Source: Streptosporangiales bacterium
GTDB lineage: Bacteria; Actinomycetota; Actinomycetes; Streptosporangiales; WHST01
DNA length: 62,356 nucleotides
Direction of reading: 5' to 3'
Assembly (NCBI GenBank): GCA_009379955.1
Contig: WHST01000024.1
Coordinates: 1-62,356, forward strand
Below the pieces are notes generated by a model. It saw only the letters and a list, made by a program, of their open reading frames with translations. It was not told the origin of the DNA and ran no database searches. Position numbers and translations under genes: made by a program. How positions within the stretch are numbered: position 1 is the stretch's first letter; each line of letters begins with the position of its first letter. This document shows, piece after piece, positions 7,168 to 15,147 of this stretch.

Positions 7168-9519
7168 TCAGGAACGGGGGCGGGCCTTCTCCGGGTCGTA
7201 GAAGGGGAAGCGGACGACCTCGGCGGGGATGCGCTTGCGATGACCGTCCAGCTTCCCGACCTCGACCTCGGTGCCGATGTCCGCGTACTGCACGGCCATC
7301 CGGCACAGCGCGATGTTCTTGCGGAGGATCGGCGAACGCGTCGCGCTCGTCACCACGCCGACCTGCGACCTGCCGACGTGCACGCAGTCGCCGTGCTCCG
7401 CCGGCTCGTTGCCGGCGAGCTCGAGTCCCACCAGGGTGCGCTGCGGGCTCGCCTTGCGGGACAGCAGCGCGTCCCTGCCGACGAAGTCGTCGTCCTTCGT
7501 CTTCAACGGGACCGTGAAGCCGATGCCGGCCTCGAACGGGTCGGTCTGGTCGTCGAAGTCGTAGCCGGCGAACACCAGACCGGACTCGATCCGCAGCATG
7601 TCGAGCGCGTCGAGGCCCAGCGGACGGAGACCGTACGACTCCCCCGCCGCCCAGACGGCGTCCCACAGCGCGGGTCCGTCCTTCGGGTGCACCCAGATCT
7701 CGTAGCCGAGCTCTCCCGAGTACCCGGTGCGCGACACGAGCAGCGGGATGCCGTTGTGGTCACCGAGCCTGCCGATCGCGAACCTGAACCAGGTGAGGTC
7801 GGTGAAGTCCGGTTGCGTGGGAGGCGTCCACACCAGCTCCGTCAGCAGGTCCCTGCTCGACGGCCCCTGGACGGCGAGATTGTGCAGCTGGTCGGTGGAG
7901 TGCTTCACCCACACCCGGTCGAGCCCCAGCCGTTCCGCCTGCTCCCGCAGCCACACGCCGTCGTACTCGTCACCGCCGACGAACCTGAAGTTGGTGTCGC
8001 CGAGCCGGAACACGGTGCAGTCGTCGATCATCCCGCCGGTGTCGTTGCACATCGCGGAGTACACGACCTGACCGTGCGAGAGCTTACGGATATTGCGTGT
8101 CACGCACGCCTGCAGCAACGCCTCCGCGTCCGGGCCGAGCACCTCGAACTTGCGCAGCGGTGACAGGTCCATGACCGCCGCATGCTCCCTGCACGCCCAG
8201 TACTCCTCGAGTGCACCGTGGTTGTCGAAGCTCGTCGGCAGCCAGTAGCCGCGGTACTCGGTCAGCTGCCCGGTGCGCTCGGCGATCCGCGTGTGGAACG
8301 CGGTCTCCTTGGTCAACGTGGCCTCGGACTCCGGGGTGACCCGATGCGAGATGGCCATGGAGAACTTCCGTTCCGCGTCGTACACCCGGACGTGGATGTC
8401 GGTGGGCACCCACGCGTTCGCCGGGTCGATGTCGTCGGGACAGGCGGACGACGCGCAGACCAGATCGGTCATCGCGCGCATCAGCACGTAGTCGCCAGGC
8501 CGTGACCAGGGCTCGTCGAAGACCAGCAGGTTCGCGTCGTCGAAGGCAGTGTTGTAGAAGAGGTTCAGCGCCGGCCAGCCCTTACGCGGCGCGATGCGGT
8601 AACGGTCGAGCTGCGCGTTGAAGTTGTCGGTGCAGTTGACGTGGCCCGGGTAGCCGAAGTCCTCGTAGTACTTGGCGTTGCAGGCGAGCCCGAACGTGTC
8701 GTGCCTGCCGACGGTGTCGCGCACGATCTCGATGAGCGGCTGGGTGTCCTGGTCGTAGAACTTGCCGAACAGGCCCGGCTGCGGGTACGCGTTGCCCATG
8801 AAGTACCTGGTCGTGGTCGAGTCGAGACCGCGCTCGACGCCTTCCTGCAACCGGTGGCCGTGGAACGCGAGGAAGTCCGAGCACTGCCGGCCCTCCACGT
8901 CGATCACCTGGATGTACTGGCCCTTCTTCACCTCGTAGCTGCTCACCGTCGCGGCGTCGATGCGCATGTCGAGCACCGGGTCGGCCAGTGGCTCAGGCAC
9001 CATGGCCCCGTGCGAGGGACGTTCCCGCGCCCTGCGCACCTCGAGCATCAGCTCCGACGGCGGGTTGGCGGCCTCCTCGACCACACTCATCACCCGAGCC
9101 GGTGCGGCGACGAGCACCCGTACCGGTTCCTGCGCGGTGAACGTCTCGCTGGCCCCCGCCGGCGACCACTCGCCGAACAGCTCGGTCGCGGTCGTCTGCG
9201 TCGGGTCCACCTCGGCCGCCGCGAGCACGCCGATGATGTGGTCGCGTCCCCCGCCGGGTTCCGCCGCGGCCAGCGCGCGCAGGGTACACGCGGGAGTGTT
9301 GGCGGTGACGCCGAGCGCGGCACCGTCAGCACCGCCGGCGCCGAGCACTGTCAGCTCGGCGGGCTGCCTGCCGGCGCGGTCGATCACGGTCAACCGGTCG
9401 CCGCCGTCCAACGCAACGGCCGTCACGCCGCCGGGACGCACCAGGTAGGTCTCCAGGCCCGGCTCCAGCGGGATGAGTCCGGGCAGTCGCAGTCGCGGTG
9501 CGGGTGTGACTACGGTCAT
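7168..9519 (-). CDS. tdm: Trimethylamine N-oxide demethylase (DUF1989-GcvT fusion)
   Basis: This 783-aa enzyme cleaves TMAO to dimethylamine and formaldehyde. The N-terminal half (to about residue 370) is a DUF1989 domain with the cysteines expected for the zinc site (EGRQCSDFLAFHG, then FGLACNAKYYEDFG and GHVNCTDNFN). The C-terminal half is a GcvT-like tetrahydrofolate-binding domain (RKFEVLGPDAEALLQ, RTGYSGELGYEIW, GIGFTVPLK) that can capture formaldehyde. The order and length match described Tdm. The ATG at 9519 starts MTVVTPAPRLRLPG; the frame upstream is not protein-like. It is preceded by a 36-aa gene ending 8 bp upstream, and followed by the amidotransferase. Confidence 0.88.
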   Translation of the reverse strand: MTVVTPAPRLRLPGLIPLEPGLETYLVRPGGVTAVALDGGDRLTVIDRAGRQPAELTVLGAGGADGAALGVTANTPACTLRALAAAEPGGGRDHIIGVLAAAEVDPTQTTATELFGEWSPAGASETFTAQEPVRVLVAAPARVMSVVEEAANPPSELMLEVRRARERPSHGAMVPEPLADPVLDMRIDAATVSSYEVKKGQYIQVIDVEGRQCSDFLAFHGHRLQEGVERGLDSTTTRYFMGNAYPQPGLFGKFYDQDTQPLIEIVRDTVGRHDTFGLACNAKYYEDFGYPGHVNCTDNFNAQLDRYRIAPRKGWPALNLFYNTAFDDANLLVFDEPWSRPGDYVLMRAMTDLVCASSACPDDIDPANAWVPTDIHVRVYDAERKFSMAISHRVTPESEATLTKETAFHTRIAERTGQLTEYRGYWLPTSFDNHGALEEYWACREHAAVMDLSPLRKFEVLGPDAEALLQACVTRNIRKLSHGQVVYSAMCNDTGGMIDDCTVFRLGDTNFRFVGGDEYDGVWLREQAERLGLDRVWVKHSTDQLHNLAVQGPSSRDLLTELVWTPPTQPDFTDLTWFRFAIGRLGDHNGIPLLVSRTGYSGELGYEIWVHPKDGPALWDAVWAAGESYGLRPLGLDALDMLRIESGLVFAGYDFDDQTDPFEAGIGFTVPLKTKDDDFVGRDALLSRKASPQRTLVGLELAGNEPAEHGDCVHVGRSQVGVVTSATRSPILRKNIALCRMAVQYADIGTEVEVGKLDGHRKRIPAEVVRFPFYDPEKARPRS

Positions 9520-9527
9520 GGTCCCCC

Positions 9528-9638
9528 TCAGAGCTTCTTGACGAACGTCCTCGCCTGGTAGAGGGCGAGCGCGGGCAGGCCGACGAACAGGATCACGGCG
9601 AGCACGGGCCCGAACGCGTACGCGAAGAAGTCCATCAT
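9528..9638 (-). CDS. 36-aa single-helix membrane peptide in the tdm operon
   Basis: This short gene reads MMDFFAYAFGPVLAVILFVG and continues LPALALYQARTFVKKL. It has one transmembrane helix (about residues 5-27) and a short basic tail. Its ATG overlaps the stop of the 99-aa gene (ATGA at 9635-9638), and tdm starts 8 bp after its stop, so it is embedded in a tightly coupled operon. No family is recognised. By analogy with small subunits of membrane transporters it may associate with the DMT transporter encoded two genes upstream. That is inference only. Confidence 0.7.
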   Translation of the reverse strand: MMDFFAYAFGPVLAVILFVGLPALALYQARTFVKKL

Positions 9639-9934
9639 GATGTGGCCTCCAGTAGTCCCGACTGTCGCATGCGTTCGCGGCCGAAGTCGTTGAGAGCGAA
9701 CTTGAACAGGAGCCGTTCCTTGCCGAACGACTTCTCCGGGTCGATCGTCGTCTCGATCTCGTCGACGAGCCCACCGGAGAAGAGGTCGGTGAGGGTGAGC
9801 CGCACCGTGCCGTACCAGTACTCGCCCGCGAGGCCGTACTCCTCGATCACCGCGGCCGCGATCTCGTGGTCCCAGCTCGGTCCCCGCTTCGCGAGCAGCT
9901 GCAGCATGTAACCCTTCATGTGCAGGTCGCTCAT
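9635..9934 (-). CDS. Conserved small protein of the TMA operon (99 aa, possibly winged-helix)
   Basis: The protein begins MSDLHMKGYMLQLLAKRGPS and has a predicted helix-rich N-terminal half, then a DLFSGGLVDEIE segment and FALNDFGRERMRQSG. The pattern of MLQLLAKRG, a recognition-like helix and a beta hairpin recalls PadR- or MarR-type winged helices, but I cannot place it firmly. It overlaps the upstream transporter stop by 4 bp and the downstream 36-aa gene by 4 bp, so all three are translated together. Role unknown: a small regulator or adaptor is possible. Confidence 0.7.
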   Translation of the reverse strand: MSDLHMKGYMLQLLAKRGPSWDHEIAAAVIEEYGLAGEYWYGTVRLTLTDLFSGGLVDEIETTIDPEKSFGKERLLFKFALNDFGRERMRQSGLLEATS

Positions 9935-11013
9935 GAGGACACCTCCTTCGTGGGGGCAGCCGAGGCGCGTGCGGGCACCGCCCTGATCACCTCGAGCACG
10001 TCACGTTTCTCGGTGAACAGGACGAAGCTGCCGATGACCGTGATGACCGCACCGATCGCGAACTGGATGCCCGGCGGCTCCAGCGTGAAGATGAACAGCC
10101 AGACCAGCGCGAGCGGGCCGTAGAGCGCCGCGATGGCCTGGCCGCGGCCGACCCCGATGAGCGGGAACGACTTGTACCAGGACACGTAGCAGAACCCGAA
10201 GGTGAGTCCGAGTAGGACGAGCAGCAGCAGGACGTTCGGGTTGGTGAGCGACCTGCCGACGGTGGCGAAGAACTCGCCGCCGGCGAGGATGATCGTGATC
10301 GGCACGGCGACGATGAGCCACAGCGCGACCTCGGCGGTGAACCGCAACGTCAGGCCGACGTCCGGGTCACTGACGTCGAGCGCGCGTCCCGCGATCGCGC
10401 CCTCGAGTCCCCAGCCGACGAACGCGAGCGCGCCACCGACGTAACCGAGCAAGCCGCCGCCACCCGCGCCCGTCAGCTCACCGACGATGCCAGGCGCGAA
10501 GATGACGACGCCGCCCGCGACGATGACGATGATGCCGATCGCCGCCTGTTTGGTGATGCGCTCGCTGTACCAGACCTTCGCGACGAGCGCGCCGATGATC
10601 GGGTACAGCAGTCCGGCGACAGCGGCGAACGCGGCGCCGACGTAGGCGATGGCGAGGATCGAGCCGAAGATGGCCAGCATGCCGGCGAGGCCCGCGGGTG
10701 CGTACCAGCGGGAGATCTTCACCTGCCGCATGGTGCGGACGTAGTCCTTGGTCTTGCCGAGCACACCGATCCACACGAACATCGCGAGGAGGACGGCGAT
10801 CGCGTTGAGCGACGTGATCACCATCGCCGCGAGCAGGTAGTCACCCGTGGTCTCGGCCAGGTCGACGAACGGGCCCTCCGAGTAGATCGCGGTGCCGGGC
10901 ACGTACCAGGCGCCCCAGAGCACCGCGCACCAGATCGCCCAGATGAAACCCCAGCGAACCTGGCGGTTGCGGTGGTCGACTCGAAGTCGTTGCGCCTTGG
11001 CCTGGTCGGACAT
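9931..11013 (-). CDS. DMT-superfamily (EamA-like) transporter, candidate methylated-amine permease
   Basis: This 360-aa protein has about ten transmembrane helices in two halves and a short hydrophilic N-terminus (MSDQAKAQRLRVDHRN). AGLLYPIIGALVAKVWYSER in the first half resembles DMT transporters. As the first gene of the tdm operon it is a good candidate for import of TMA or TMAO, or export of dimethylamine, since no TMAO ABC transporter is present. The ATG at 11013 follows GGAGGAG; an in-frame extension of 34 residues upstream has no such site. It is probably transcribed separately from the XRE gene 176 bp upstream. Confidence 0.8.
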   Translation of the reverse strand: MSDQAKAQRLRVDHRNRQVRWGFIWAIWCAVLWGAWYVPGTAIYSEGPFVDLAETTGDYLLAAMVITSLNAIAVLLAMFVWIGVLGKTKDYVRTMRQVKISRWYAPAGLAGMLAIFGSILAIAYVGAAFAAVAGLLYPIIGALVAKVWYSERITKQAAIGIIVIVAGGVVIFAPGIVGELTGAGGGGLLGYVGGALAFVGWGLEGAIAGRALDVSDPDVGLTLRFTAEVALWLIVAVPITIILAGGEFFATVGRSLTNPNVLLLLVLLGLTFGFCYVSWYKSFPLIGVGRGQAIAALYGPLALVWLFIFTLEPPGIQFAIGAVITVIGSFVLFTEKRDVLEVIRAVPARASAAPTKEVSS

Positions 11014-11160
11014 CCCACACTCCTCCGGCACCGTGACGCACCACAGCAGCGGCGCCATCTCGATGTCGGCGTCTTCGCACGGAGGTGTCGCCGTCAGTTT
11101 CAGTGGATAGATCATGCGACCAGCGGCGGCTTGCTGTAAACCCCTCGAGGAGACTTCGTT

Positions 11161-11179
11161 GCAGCGAATTCAACGCTGC
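11161..11179. promoter_or_regulatory. Inverted repeat between the XRE gene and the tdm operon
   Basis: GCAGCG-N7-CGCTGC lies 10 bp beyond the XRE stop and about 150 bp upstream of the DMT transporter start. The wide AT-containing centre (AATTCAA) argues for a protein-binding site, for example for the XRE-cupin regulator, but a weak terminator for the XRE gene is equally possible. Confidence 0.35.
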
Positions 11180-11189
11180 GCTACCAGCG

Positions 11190-11813
11190 TCAGCCTCCTG
11201 GATGCACCGATTTCACGGCGATGAACTGGATCGGCAGCGTGATCAGCTCGCCGGGCCCGTGCATCACCTCGCCGACGAACTGCATGGAGTCACCGGGTTC
11301 GAGGACATACCGCGAGCTGCCGTAGCTGTACTCCATCTTCCCCGAGATCATGAAGATCAGCTCGGTGCCCGCGTGCTGGTACAGCGGGAAGACCTCCGAG
11401 CGGTCGGTCAAGGTCACCAGCATCGGCTCGAGGCTGTCGTGCGGCGCGCGCATCGCGCCGAGCATCTGGTACCTGTGCCCCGGGCCCGAGCCCTTGTGGT
11501 GGATGTCGAGGCCCTTGCCCGCCTTGACGAAGACCATGTCCTGCTCTTCGGACAACCCGCGGAAGAACGCCGTCACGGGCACGGTGAGCGCCTCGGACAG
11601 GCGCACCAGGGTCATCAGGCTCGGCGACGCCTGGGCGTTCTCGATCTTCGACAGCATGCTCTTGGAGACGCCGCTCTCGTCGGCGAGCCGGCCGACCGTC
11701 CAGCCCCTGTCCTGGCGGAAGTCGCGCACGCGCTCCGCGATGACGGCACCGAGCGCCTCGCCGATACCACCGGCCACGACGAGCTCGTCGCCCGTCGTCT
11801 CGTCCTCAGTCAT
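11190..11813 (-). CDS. XRE-family regulator with C-terminal cupin sensor domain
   Basis: This 207-aa regulator has an N-terminal helix-turn-helix (about residues 17-83, including GRLADESGVSKSMLSKIENA) and a C-terminal cupin_2 domain (about residues 130-200, with YQHAGTELIFMISGKMEY and LEPGDSMQF). Such proteins bind a small-molecule effector in the cupin and control the neighbouring catabolic genes. It is divergent from gmaS across 178 bp and lies upstream of the tdm operon in the same direction. It is therefore placed to control both halves of the amine pathway. Confidence 0.85.
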   Translation of the reverse strand: MTEDETTGDELVVAGGIGEALGAVIAERVRDFRQDRGWTVGRLADESGVSKSMLSKIENAQASPSLMTLVRLSEALTVPVTAFFRGLSEEQDMVFVKAGKGLDIHHKGSGPGHRYQMLGAMRAPHDSLEPMLVTLTDRSEVFPLYQHAGTELIFMISGKMEYSYGSSRYVLEPGDSMQFVGEVMHGPGELITLPIQFIAVKSVHPGG

Positions 11814-11938
11814 GGGGACGCGCCCCCTTCTCGGTCACCGGTGGAGTATGGCAACCCGGGCGGGACGCATCGTGAACCCCGTGTGCGCTACGGCCCACCG
11901 CGGACGAAATCACCGTCGAGGTGTTGTCTCCTTGCACG

Positions 11939-11983
11939 GGACAGAGTTTACTGGCCGTGGACGTCATGGGCCTGGCCGAGGAG
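11939..11983 (+). promoter_or_regulatory. gmaS leader sharing blocks with the tmm leader
   Basis: This lies inside the 178-bp divergent region between the XRE gene and gmaS. GGACAGAGT (11939-11947) and CTGGCCGTGGACGTC (11951-11965) match the tmm leader, with 3 bases between the blocks here against 17 there. CGAGGAG at 11977-11983 lies eight bases before ATG 11992, exactly as in tmm. A TGTC...GACA pair spans 11924-11944. Confidence 0.5.
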
Positions 11984-11991
11984 ACCATCAG

Positions 11992-13389
11992 ATGAGTTCC
12001 GATCTCGAACAGTTCGTCGGCCGACCAGGCCGCGAGGACCAGATCGCCGAGGTACGTCGCGAGATCGACGAACGCGAGGTCGAGTACATCTACCTCCAGT
12101 TCGTCTCGGTCACCGGCAGGATCGTCGGCAAGGGGGTGCCCGCCAAACACTGGGAGAAGTTCGCCCACGACGGCTTCCAGCTCGTCTACGGCGCGACGGC
12201 GAACCTCTTCACCGACCGGCACGGGGACTACATCGGCTACGGCGCGGAGGCGCGTGAGCTGATCGGCATCCCCGACGTCGAGACGTTCTGCGTCCTGCCC
12301 TGGGACAGCAAGACCGCGCGGGTGTTCTGCACGCTGTTCCGCGGTCGTGAGGAGGACGTCGACGGCGGCGCGTTCCTGACGTCCGACTGCCGGGGCAACC
12401 TGCGACGCCTGCACGAGGACTTCGAACGCGAGACCGGACTGCACCTGCGGGTCGGCACCGAGCCGGAGATGATGTGGCTCAAGCTCAACCCCGACGGCAC
12501 ACCGTCCGTCGAGGGCAAGACGAAGCCCTACTGCTACCACATCGACCAGTTCGCCGAGCTGCAGCCGTTGATCCACAAGGTGAACGAGTACGCCACGGCG
12601 ATGGGTCTCGACATGATCCAGGGCGACCACGAGGACGCGCCCGGGCAGCTCGAGCTGAACTGGCAGTTCGACCGCGCGGAACTCACCGCCGACCGGCTCA
12701 CCACCTACCGGCAGATCTGCCGTCAGGTGGGACGCGAGCTCGGCGCGTTCCCCTGCTTCATGCCGAAGCCGTTCATGGGCGTCTCGGCGAACGGCTGCCA
12801 CCACAACATCTCCCTCTGGACCGGCGACGAGAACGCGTTCCTGCCCGACGGCGACAACCCGCGGATGCCGAGCAAGGTCGGCCTCGCCTCGATCGGCGGC
12901 GTGCTCGAGCACCTCGACGCGCTCACCTGCCTCACCGCGCCGACGGTGAACTCGTACCGGAGGCTCTGGGACACCGGCTTCTGGGCGCCGTTGTACGCAG
13001 ACTGGGGCTTCCAGAACCGCACGACGGCGCTGCGGGTCAGCGCTCCCGGCAGGTTCGAGTACCGCTCGGTCGACTCGGCGGTCAACCCGTACCTGTCGAT
13101 GGCCGGCCTGCTGAAGGCGATGGAGGACGGCATCGCCCGCAACGTCGACCCGGGCCAGCCGGAGGAGCGCAACATCTACGACGCGATGGCCGAGGGCAAG
13201 CAGGTACGCAAGATCCCGATGACCCTCGGCGACGCGCTCGACGCCCTTCGAGCCGACGAGGTCGTCAAGAGCGCGCTGCCCGGTGACATGTATCGAGTCT
13301 TCGAGCACTACAAGCGCGACGAGTGGGAGCGCTTCTGCGCGCAGGTGACCGAGTGGGACGTCGCGGAGTACCTGGACATCCTGCCCTGA
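11992..13389 (+). CDS. gmaS: Gamma-glutamylmethylamide synthetase (glutamine synthetase family)
   Basis: This 465-aa enzyme joins methylamine to glutamate with ATP, giving gamma-glutamylmethylamide, the first step of the indirect methylamine pathway. The GS fold is clear: an N-terminal beta-grasp with LQFVSVTGRIVGKGVPA, catalytic-domain motifs GTEPEMMWLK, DHEDAPGQLELNW, ANGCHHNISLW and SAPGRFEYRSVDSAVNPYL. Context distinguishes it from true GlnA and from polyamine-type GlnA3, since mgsA, mgsB and mgsC follow directly. The ATG has the ribosome binding site CGAGGAG. It starts a six-gene plus-strand run to 18657, divergent from the XRE-cupin regulator. Confidence 0.88.
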   Translation: MSSDLEQFVGRPGREDQIAEVRREIDEREVEYIYLQFVSVTGRIVGKGVPAKHWEKFAHDGFQLVYGATANLFTDRHGDYIGYGAEARELIGIPDVETFCVLPWDSKTARVFCTLFRGREEDVDGGAFLTSDCRGNLRRLHEDFERETGLHLRVGTEPEMMWLKLNPDGTPSVEGKTKPYCYHIDQFAELQPLIHKVNEYATAMGLDMIQGDHEDAPGQLELNWQFDRAELTADRLTTYRQICRQVGRELGAFPCFMPKPFMGVSANGCHHNISLWTGDENAFLPDGDNPRMPSKVGLASIGGVLEHLDALTCLTAPTVNSYRRLWDTGFWAPLYADWGFQNRTTALRVSAPGRFEYRSVDSAVNPYLSMAGLLKAMEDGIARNVDPGQPEERNIYDAMAEGKQVRKIPMTLGDALDALRADEVVKSALPGDMYRVFEHYKRDEWERFCAQVTEWDVAEYLDILP

Positions 13390-13434
13390 TTCCCCCCACC
13401 CACCCTCACTCCGTACGGGGAAGGAGCCGCGCCG

Positions 13435-14364
13435 ATGTGCGGGATCGCCGGCATCATCCATCGAGGCGACAGCGGAGCCGTCGGGCACGAGATGGCATCC
13501 ATGCTGCAGGCCATGAGACACCGCGGCCCGGACTCCACGGGCTACGCGCTGTACGGCGAGAAGACCGACCTCCTCGTCATGCGGTTCAAGCTCGCCGACC
13601 CGAACGACTCCGGCGACTTCTCCTACGGGGACCGGCTCGCGCGCAGCAGGCGCGAGGTGGAGTCGCGGCTCGCCAAGATCGGCGCGACCATCGACAGGGT
13701 CGACGGCGCGAACGAGTACGCGTACCGGGCGACGTTCCGTTACGAGGGTGAGCTGAAGCCGCTCGCCGACTACGTCGAGGACGTGCCCGGCGCCGAGATC
13801 CTCTCCATCGGCTACTCGCTCGAGATCGTGAAGGACCTCGGCGACGCCGCGACGGTCGCCGAGCAGTACCGGCTGGACGACTTCCAGGGCACGCACGCGA
13901 TCGGCCACGTCAGGATGGCGACCGAGTCCGACGTCGACATCGCGGGCGCGCACCCGTACTGGGCGTACCCGTTCTCCGACGTCGCGGTCGTGCACAACGG
14001 ACAGCTGACGAACTACCACGGGTGGCGGCGCCGGCTGGAACGACTCGGGCACAGGTTCCAGTCCGAATGCGACTCGGAGATCATCGCCGTCTACCTCGCC
14101 CAGCGGATGGCCGACGGGCTGTCCCTGGAGACGGCGATGAAGCAGAGCCTCGACGACCTCGACGGCGTGTTCACGTACCTGGTGGTGACCGAGGACAGCC
14201 TCGGCATGGCCAAGGACGAGATGGCCGCCAAGCCGCTCGTCCTGTACGAGACCGACGACCTTGTCGCAATGGCGTCGGAGGAGGGCTCGATCCGTGCGGT
14301 GGTGAACCGGGAGATCGACACGTACGACCCCTACGAAGGGGAGGTGATGGTGTGGCACCGGTGA
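13435..14364 (+). CDS. mgsA: N-methylglutamate synthase subunit A (class II glutamine amidotransferase domain)
   Basis: This 309-aa protein begins MCGIAGI, with Cys2 free after Met removal as the N-terminal nucleophile. The amidotransferase fold shows MRHRGPDSTGYALYG, HVRMATESDVDIAGAHPYWA, VVHNGQLTNYHGWRRRLE and CDSEIIAVYLAQRMADG. In the N-methylglutamate synthase complex this subunit releases methylamine from gamma-glutamylmethylamide for transfer to 2-oxoglutarate or glutamate on the MgsC subunit. It lies 45 bp after gmaS, and its 3' end overlaps mgsB. Confidence 0.85.
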   Translation: MCGIAGIIHRGDSGAVGHEMASMLQAMRHRGPDSTGYALYGEKTDLLVMRFKLADPNDSGDFSYGDRLARSRREVESRLAKIGATIDRVDGANEYAYRATFRYEGELKPLADYVEDVPGAEILSIGYSLEIVKDLGDAATVAEQYRLDDFQGTHAIGHVRMATESDVDIAGAHPYWAYPFSDVAVVHNGQLTNYHGWRRRLERLGHRFQSECDSEIIAVYLAQRMADGLSLETAMKQSLDDLDGVFTYLVVTEDSLGMAKDEMAAKPLVLYETDDLVAMASEEGSIRAVVNREIDTYDPYEGEVMVWHR

Positions 14365-15137
14365 CTCAGCGCGGTAGGTACGACAACCGCGGCCTGGCCG
14401 AGCCCGACACCGTCGCACCCGAGACGGCAGTCGTCAGCGGCCACACCGCGACGCTCGACGCGGCCGACCTGACCACGCGCCAGGTGAACCTCGAGCTCCG
14501 CAGGTTGCTCTACTCCTGCGGCGTCACCGAGGTCACCCTGCAGAACCCGGGCGCGCGTCACTCGCTCGCCGTGGGGCTGCTGCTGCGGTGCAGGATCACG
14601 ATCGAGGGCAGCCTCGGCTACTTCGGCTGCGGCCTGATCGACGGTCCCGAGATCCACATCACGGGACGCGTCGGCTGGTCGGTGGCGGAGAACATGATGT
14701 CCGGCGTCATCGTCATCGACAAGAATGCGGGCTCGCTCACCGGTGCCGCGCTGCGCGGCGGTGACCTCGTGGTGCGAGGTCACGTCGGCGCGCGGACGGG
14801 CATCGACCAGAAGGGCGGCACGATCATCGTCGGCGGCAACGCCGGCTCGATGACCGGGTTCATGATGCAGCGTGGGCGGCAGATCCTCTGCGGTGACGTC
14901 GGCCACGGCATGGGCGACTCGATGTACGACGGCGCGATCTACGTCGCGGGCAAGGTGGCGTCGCTCGGCATCGACTGCGTGGAGGCGGAGCTGGTCGCGG
15001 AGGACGAGGAGTTCCTCGACCGCAAGTTCAAGAGCTACCGGCTCGACCGTCCAGACACCTTCCGCAAGTTCGTGTGCGGCAAGAAGTTGTGGAACTACGA
15101 CAACTTGGAGCCGAACGAACGCAAGCTCGTCCTGTAG
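14352..15137 (+). CDS. mgsB: N-methylglutamate synthase subunit B (GXGXG beta-helix)
   Basis: This 261-aa protein matches the C-terminal GXGXG domain of glutamate synthase, a right-handed beta-helix of Gly-rich repeats (GYFGCGLIDGPEIHITG, AGSLTGAALRGGDLVVRG, VGHGMGDSMYDGAIYVAG). It holds the synthase subunits together rather than catalysing. Start choice: GTG 14352 lies eight bases after AGGGGAGG; GTG 14361 in the same frame is the alternative. Either way the gene overlaps mgsA and is translationally coupled. It ends 10 bp before mgsC. Confidence 0.85.
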   Translation: MAPVTQRGRYDNRGLAEPDTVAPETAVVSGHTATLDAADLTTRQVNLELRRLLYSCGVTEVTLQNPGARHSLAVGLLLRCRITIEGSLGYFGCGLIDGPEIHITGRVGWSVAENMMSGVIVIDKNAGSLTGAALRGGDLVVRGHVGARTGIDQKGGTIIVGGNAGSMTGFMMQRGRQILCGDVGHGMGDSMYDGAIYVAGKVASLGIDCVEAELVAEDEEFLDRKFKSYRLDRPDTFRKFVCGKKLWNYDNLEPNERKLVL

Positions 15138-15147
15138 AGGGGTAGGC

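Noticed and set aside
11806-14418. An 870-codon open frame on the minus strand opposite gmaS and mgsA
   Set aside because: It is antisense to two strongly conserved genes and has the Val/Asp/Arg-rich composition of a shadow frame.
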